From positions 2,400 to 66,399 of the forward strand of contig NZ_BMNH01000024.1 of assembly GCF_014646355.1 (NCBI RefSeq): a stretch of DNA of 64,000 bases, given 5' to 3'. The translations under genes were made by a program, and so were the position numbers. This stretch comes from Nonomuraea cavernae (GTDB taxonomy: Bacteria; Actinomycetota; Actinomycetes; Streptosporangiales; Streptosporangiaceae). Below the pieces are notes generated by a model that worked only from the letters and a program-made list of their open reading frames with translations, was not told where the DNA came from and searched no databases. Below, piece after piece: positions 37,701 to 43,700 of this stretch (the first letter of the stretch is position 1; the number at the start of each line of letters is the position of its first letter).

Positions 37701-40700
37701 AGGTGAGGGCGTCGGCGCGGTGCTGCTCAAGCCCCTGGCCGACGCCGAGGCGGACGGCGACCGGATCTACGGCGTCATCAAGGGCGCCTTCGCCAACGCC
37801 GGTGGGAAGACCGCCGGCTACACCGTGCCGAACCCGGGCGCCCAGGCCGAACTGGTCTCCGAAGCGGTGCGGCGCGCCGGGATGGACCCGCGGACCGTCT
37901 CCTACGTCGAGGCGCACGGTACGGGCACCGCGCTCGGCGACCCCATCGAGATCGCCAGCCTGACCAGGGCGTTCGGCTCCGATCAGGGAGACGGCGTGGA
38001 CCGCATGGTCGGCTCCGTCAAGGCCAACATCGGGCATCTGGAGGGGGCGGCCGGCATCGCTGGGCTGACGAAGGTGCTGCTGCAGTTCCAGCACGGGCAG
38101 GTGGCTCCCTGCGCGAACCTGGTGACCCCCAACACGAAGATCGACTTCGCCGCGTCGCCCTTCCGGCCGCCGGACCGGCTGACCGACTGGCGCCGGCCCG
38201 TGCTGGACGACGAGACGTTCCCGCGCCGGGCGGGGGTGAGCTCGTTCGGGGCCGGCGGGGCCAACGCGCACGTGGTCCTGGAGGAGTACGTGCCCTCCAC
38301 CGGGACGCCGCCGGAGCCCGCGGACGCGGGGGAGCACGTGGTGCTGCTCTCGGCGCGCACCCCCGCCCAGCTCCGCGCCATGGCGGGTGGAGTCGCCGAC
38401 CTCGCCGCGCGCGGGACGGCGGGGCTGGCCGAACTGGCCTACACCACCCAGGTCGGCCGGGCGGAGCTGTCCGAACGGCTCGCCGTGCGGGCCGCCGGCC
38501 TGGACGAGCTCGCCGAACGGCTGCGGTCCTTCGCGGACACCGGCGAGGCCGAGGGAGTCACCGCCGGGACGGCGGAAACCGGGTCGGACGCGGTTCCGTC
38601 GGAGGCCGGACGGGGCGAGATCGCGTCGGTGGCCGGGGTGGACGGCGTCGAGCGGCTTGCCGCGAGGTGGGTCGCGGGCGCCCGCGTGGACTGGGGAGCG
38701 AGGTGGCCCGCACCGCACCCGAGCCGTGTCACGCTGCCGCCCTACCCCTTCGACCGGCGCCGCTACTGGCTGCCGTCCGACCCGACCGCTGAGCCGGCCG
38801 TGGAGTCGGTGTCCGAGTCGGCCGTGGGGTCGGCGGCCGAGGGCGGGCCGGTGGGAGGGGGAGCCGCTGACGTGCGGTGTACCTACCTGCGGCCGGTCTG
38901 GACGCCCGCCCCGCTTCCCGAAGAGACCTGGGAGCCGAGCACGCTCCTGGTGGTCACCGAGGACGACCGGCTCGCCGAGGCGCTCGGCGGCGTCCGGGTC
39001 CGGCTCGGAGACGCGTTCTCCTCGGACGCGGGCTCGTACACCATCGACCCGGCCGAACCTGAGCACGCCGGCCTGCTCCTCAGCGACCTGGACAAGACGC
39101 CGGACGCGCTCGTGATCGCCCCGTCGGACCCGTTCCCCGGCAGCGCCGCCTTCCACGCCCTGCTGTGGACGGCCACGGCCGTGCTGCGCGAAGGGGGCCC
39201 GCTGCGGGTGGTGGTGTCCGCCTCGACCGGCGAGCCGCACCACACCGCCCTGGCCGCCGCGCTGAGAACGCTGGCCCTGGAGCACACCAGGTTCGGCGGC
39301 GTTTGCGTCACCGGAGCGGATCCGGCGCAGGTCGCGGCCGAGCTGCGTGCGCCCGGCGCCGACACCGGCCCGGAGCGGCGGGTCTCCGAGGTCGCCTACC
39401 GCGACGGCACCCGCCTGCTGAAGAACATGGAGCCGTACGAGCCGCCCTCGCCGGGTCTGGACGTCCGGCGGGACGGCACGTACCTGATCACCGGCGGCGC
39501 CGGCGCCATCGGGCTGGCCTTCGCCCGATTCCTCGCCGAGCGGGGAGCGGCGAAGCTGGTCCTGACCGGACGGTCCGAGCCCAGTGACGACGTCGCACGC
39601 CGGATCGCCGACCTGCCCGCCGTCTACGTGCGCGCCGACGTGTGCTCGGCCGGCGACCTGCGCGAGCTGCTCGACCGGCACGGCCCCTTCCACGGCGTCA
39701 TCCACGCCGCCGGAATCCACCGGGACGCCCGGGCCGTGCGCAAACGTCCCGAGGACACCCAGGCCGTCCTGAGTCCCAAGATCCTCGGCACCACCCTGCT
39801 CGACGAGGCCCTGCGCGGGCAGCCGCTGGACTTCCTGGCGCTGTTCTCGTCCGTGGCGGCCGAGACCGGCAACATCGGGCAGATCGACTACGCCTACGCC
39901 AACGCGTTCCTCAACCACTTCGCCGAGCGGCGCGAGCGGCTCGGGCACGGCAGAACGCTCGCCGTCGGCTGGCCGCTGTGGGAGGAGGGCGGCATGACGG
40001 TGGACGACGCCACCCGCCGGCTGTTCGAACGCCGCTGGGGCAGCGTCCCGATGGGCACCGCCGCCGGGCTCACCGCCTTCGCCAGGGGGCTCGCCGGCCC
40101 CGAGACGAGCTTCGCCGTGGTCGAGGGCCCTTCCAGGCCCGTACCCGAACAGTCCCAGCCGCCCGCGACCCCCGAACCCGAGGTTATGGAGATGAGCGAG
40201 CCCATGTCCGCGCCGGAGCCGACCAGGTCCGGCGGCGATCCGAACGATCTGGCCGAGGCGGTCCGGGCGGAGCTGCGCCGGGCGGCGGCCGGGTTCCTGC
40301 TGGTGGGCGAGGAGCACGTGGACCTCGACGCCGAGTTGATGGAGATGGGATTCGACTCGATCTCCCTGGCCGAGCTGGTGGACCAGGTCAACGAGCGGTA
40401 CCAGCTGGATCTGCTGCCGACCGTGCTCTTCGAGGCGTCCAACCTGGCCGCCTTCGGCGACCACCTCCTCGCGGAGCACCCGGCCGAGGTGGCCGCCGCC
40501 CACACGCCGCCCCGACCTGCCGAAAGGCCCGCCACCGAGCCCGCCACCGAGCCCGCCGAGCCCGCCGAGCGCGCCACCGAGCCCGCCGAAGAGCCCGCCG
40601 GGCAGCGGGAGAACGCCGAGCCAGGCCCGGCGCCGGAGACCGTGAACTCGCCCCCACGGCCCGGCGCCGGGACCTCCCCGGCCGTGCTCGGCGGCGTCGC

Positions 40701-43700
40701 GATCGTCGGCATGGCGGGCAGCCTGCCCGGCTCCTCCGATCTGGACGACTTCTGGCGGCACCTGGCCGAAGGGCGCGACCTCACCCGCTCGGTCCCCGAA
40801 GACCGGCGCGAGCTGCGCGAGAACCCCGAGACGGCGAACGTCCGCGCCGGGTTCCTCGACGACGTGCGCTCCTTCGACGCCGCGCTGTTCGGCATCTCGC
40901 CCAAGGAGGCGGCGATGATGGACCCGCAGCAGCGGCTGTTCCTGCAGACCGTCTGGCGGGCCGTCGAGGACGCGGGCTACCGGCCCTCCGACCTGGCGGG
41001 GACCAGGACGGGCCTGTTTGCGGGCGTGTCCGCGTGCGACTACGACGACCTGCTGCGCGAGCACGGGGTGCCGGTCGAGGCGCACACCGCCAGCGGCGTG
41101 GCCGACTGCATCCTGGCGAACCGCGTCTCGCACCTGCTCGACCTGCGCGGCCCGAGCGAGGCGGTGGACACCGCCTGCTCCAGCTCCCTTGTCGCCCTGC
41201 ACCACGCGGTGCGCGCCATCGAGGACGGCGAATGCGACGCGGCCATCGCCGGGGGCGTCAACCTGACGCTGAGCCCGGGACTCTACATCGCGTTCGCCAA
41301 GTCCGGCATGATCAGCGACGACGGCGTCTGCAAGACGTTCGACGAGCGCGCCGACGGCTACGGCCGGGGCGAGGGCTGCGGCGCCGTGCTGCTCAAGCCG
41401 CTGAAGGCGGCGCTGGCGGACGGCGACCAGATCCTCGCCGTGGTCAGGGGCAGCGCGGTCAACCACGGGGGCCGGGCCAGCTCGCTCACCGCGCCCAACC
41501 CCGAGGCGCAGGCGCGCGTGCTGCTCGACGCCTACCGCAAGGCGGACGTCGATCCCACGCAGGTCAGCTACATCGAGGCGCACGGCACCGGCACCAGACT
41601 CGGCGACCCGATCGAGATCGAGGGCATGAAGAAGGCGTTCGCCCGGCTGTACGCCGACCGGGGGCTGCCCGCGCCGGACGCCCCGCACATCGCTCTCGCC
41701 TCCGTCAAGACCAACATTGGGCACCTGGAGGCGGCGGCCGGCATCGCCGGGCTGCTCAAGGTGTTGCTCTGCATGCGTCACGGGGCGCTGCCACCGACGA
41801 TCAACTACGAGCGCCCCAACCCGTACGTGCGGCTGGAGGGGACTCCGTTCGCCATCAACACGCGGCTCACGCCGTGGGACGCGGCGGACCGGGTGGCCGG
41901 GCTCAGCTCGTTCGGCTTCGGCGGCACCAACGCGCACGTGGTGCTGGCGGCGTACCGGCAGGAGATCCCGGCGGACACCGCGGGCGAGCCGCGGCTGCTG
42001 GTCCTGTCGGCGGCCAGCCGGGAGGCCCTGGAGGAGTACGCGGCGAACGTCGCCCGCCACATCCGGGAACATCCGGAGATCGGCCTCGACCGCATCGCCT
42101 ACACGCTGCAGATCGGACGCCGCCCCCTGGCCGAGCGGCTCGCCGTGGTCGTCCGGGATCGCGAGCAGGCGGTCCGGGCGCTGAGCGGCGAACTGGACGA
42201 GGTGCACAGGGGCACCGCCCGCAAGGACGCCCCGGCGCCGTGGGGTACCGGGCTGGAGGACATCGCGCAGGCGTGGGTCTCCGGCAGCGAGGTGGACTGG
42301 CCTCGGCTGTGGCAGGACCCGCCTCCGGTGCGGGTCTCGCTCCCCGGCCCGCCCTTCGCCCGCACCGAGCACTGGTTCACCGTTCCCACGCCGACGCCCG
42401 CCCCGCAGGCCGACGCCTCCCCACAGGCTGACGCCGCCCCGCAGGCCAACGGGGCCGTCCGGCGGACGAGCGACGGGAAGGTGCGCCTGCGCGCCGCCAA
42501 GGGCGGTCAGGCGCCGGGCGCGGCCGGCCCGGCCGGGCGGGCGGGTCGCGCTCAGCCGGGCAGAGCCGGTCCGGCCGAGCGGGCGGAGGCCGTGCGGCTG
42601 GACGAGACGCCGGTCGCGCCCGCCGGGAGCGCCGGTGGTCCCGCCGGGGTGGAGGAGATGCTGCGCGAACGGCTCTCCGCGATCCTGGACACCGACCCGG
42701 CCGGCGTGGACGTGGACACTCCCTTCGGGGAGCTGGGGCTCGACTCCATCTTCAGGATGGAGCTGGTCAAGGCGATCAACACCGCCTTCTCCCTCGACCT
42801 GCAGGCGGCGGAGCTGTATGAGTACGACACGGTGGACCGGCTCGCCGGTGCCGTGGAGGCGGCGATCGCCGACGCCCCCCGTCCCGAGCCCGCCCCGGAG
42901 CCGGAGCTGAAGACCAGGCCAGAGCCGGAGCCGGAGCCGGACCGGAAGCCGGAGCCGGACCGGAAGCCGGAGCCGGAGCCGAAGCGGGAGTCCGTGCGGG
43001 TGAAGGCGTCGACCGGCCTGGAGGAGCAGCTCGCGGAGCTGATCGGCTCGATTATCGAGCGCCCGCTCGACCGCGACCGAGGCTTCGCCGACAACGGGCT
43101 CACCTCCTTCGAGATGCTGCGCGTGGTGAGCGCCCTGGAGAAGCAGGTCGGCGCGTTGCACAAGACCCTCCTGTTCGACCACCCCACGCTCGCGGAGCTG
43201 GCCGCGTACCTGCGCGACGAGTGCGGAGCCGACGCCGTCCAGAGCCCGCCGGAGCCGGACGGGCCCGCGCTGCGGCAGGCGGAGGCGCGCGACGGTGAGC
43301 CGGTCGTGCTGCTGAAGCGGGACCTGCCCCGGCATCCGGAGCTGCGCGACCTGGTGGAGGGCATCGACCGCCGTCACGCCAAGGAGGGCGGCCTGGCTGG
43401 CCGCGACATCGCGCCGCTGGCCTTCATCGGGTCGGCCAGGAAGGGATACCTGCACTTCTCCGAGAACGGCGGCAACCTGCTGGCCTGGAGCTACGCGGGC
43501 TCGGAGGAGTACTTCCACGAGCTGGTCGAGGAGTACACCGGTTACGCGAAGGCGAACGGCCTGCGGCCCAACTTCCTGTCCCTCGTCCCGGTGCGCGAGG
43601 TGGCCGGGCAGCCGTACAGCGCGACGCCGTTCGGGGCCGTGCAGCGGCTCGAGGACCTGGGCTCGTTCACCCTCAAGGGCGGGCGGATGGAGCGCCTGCG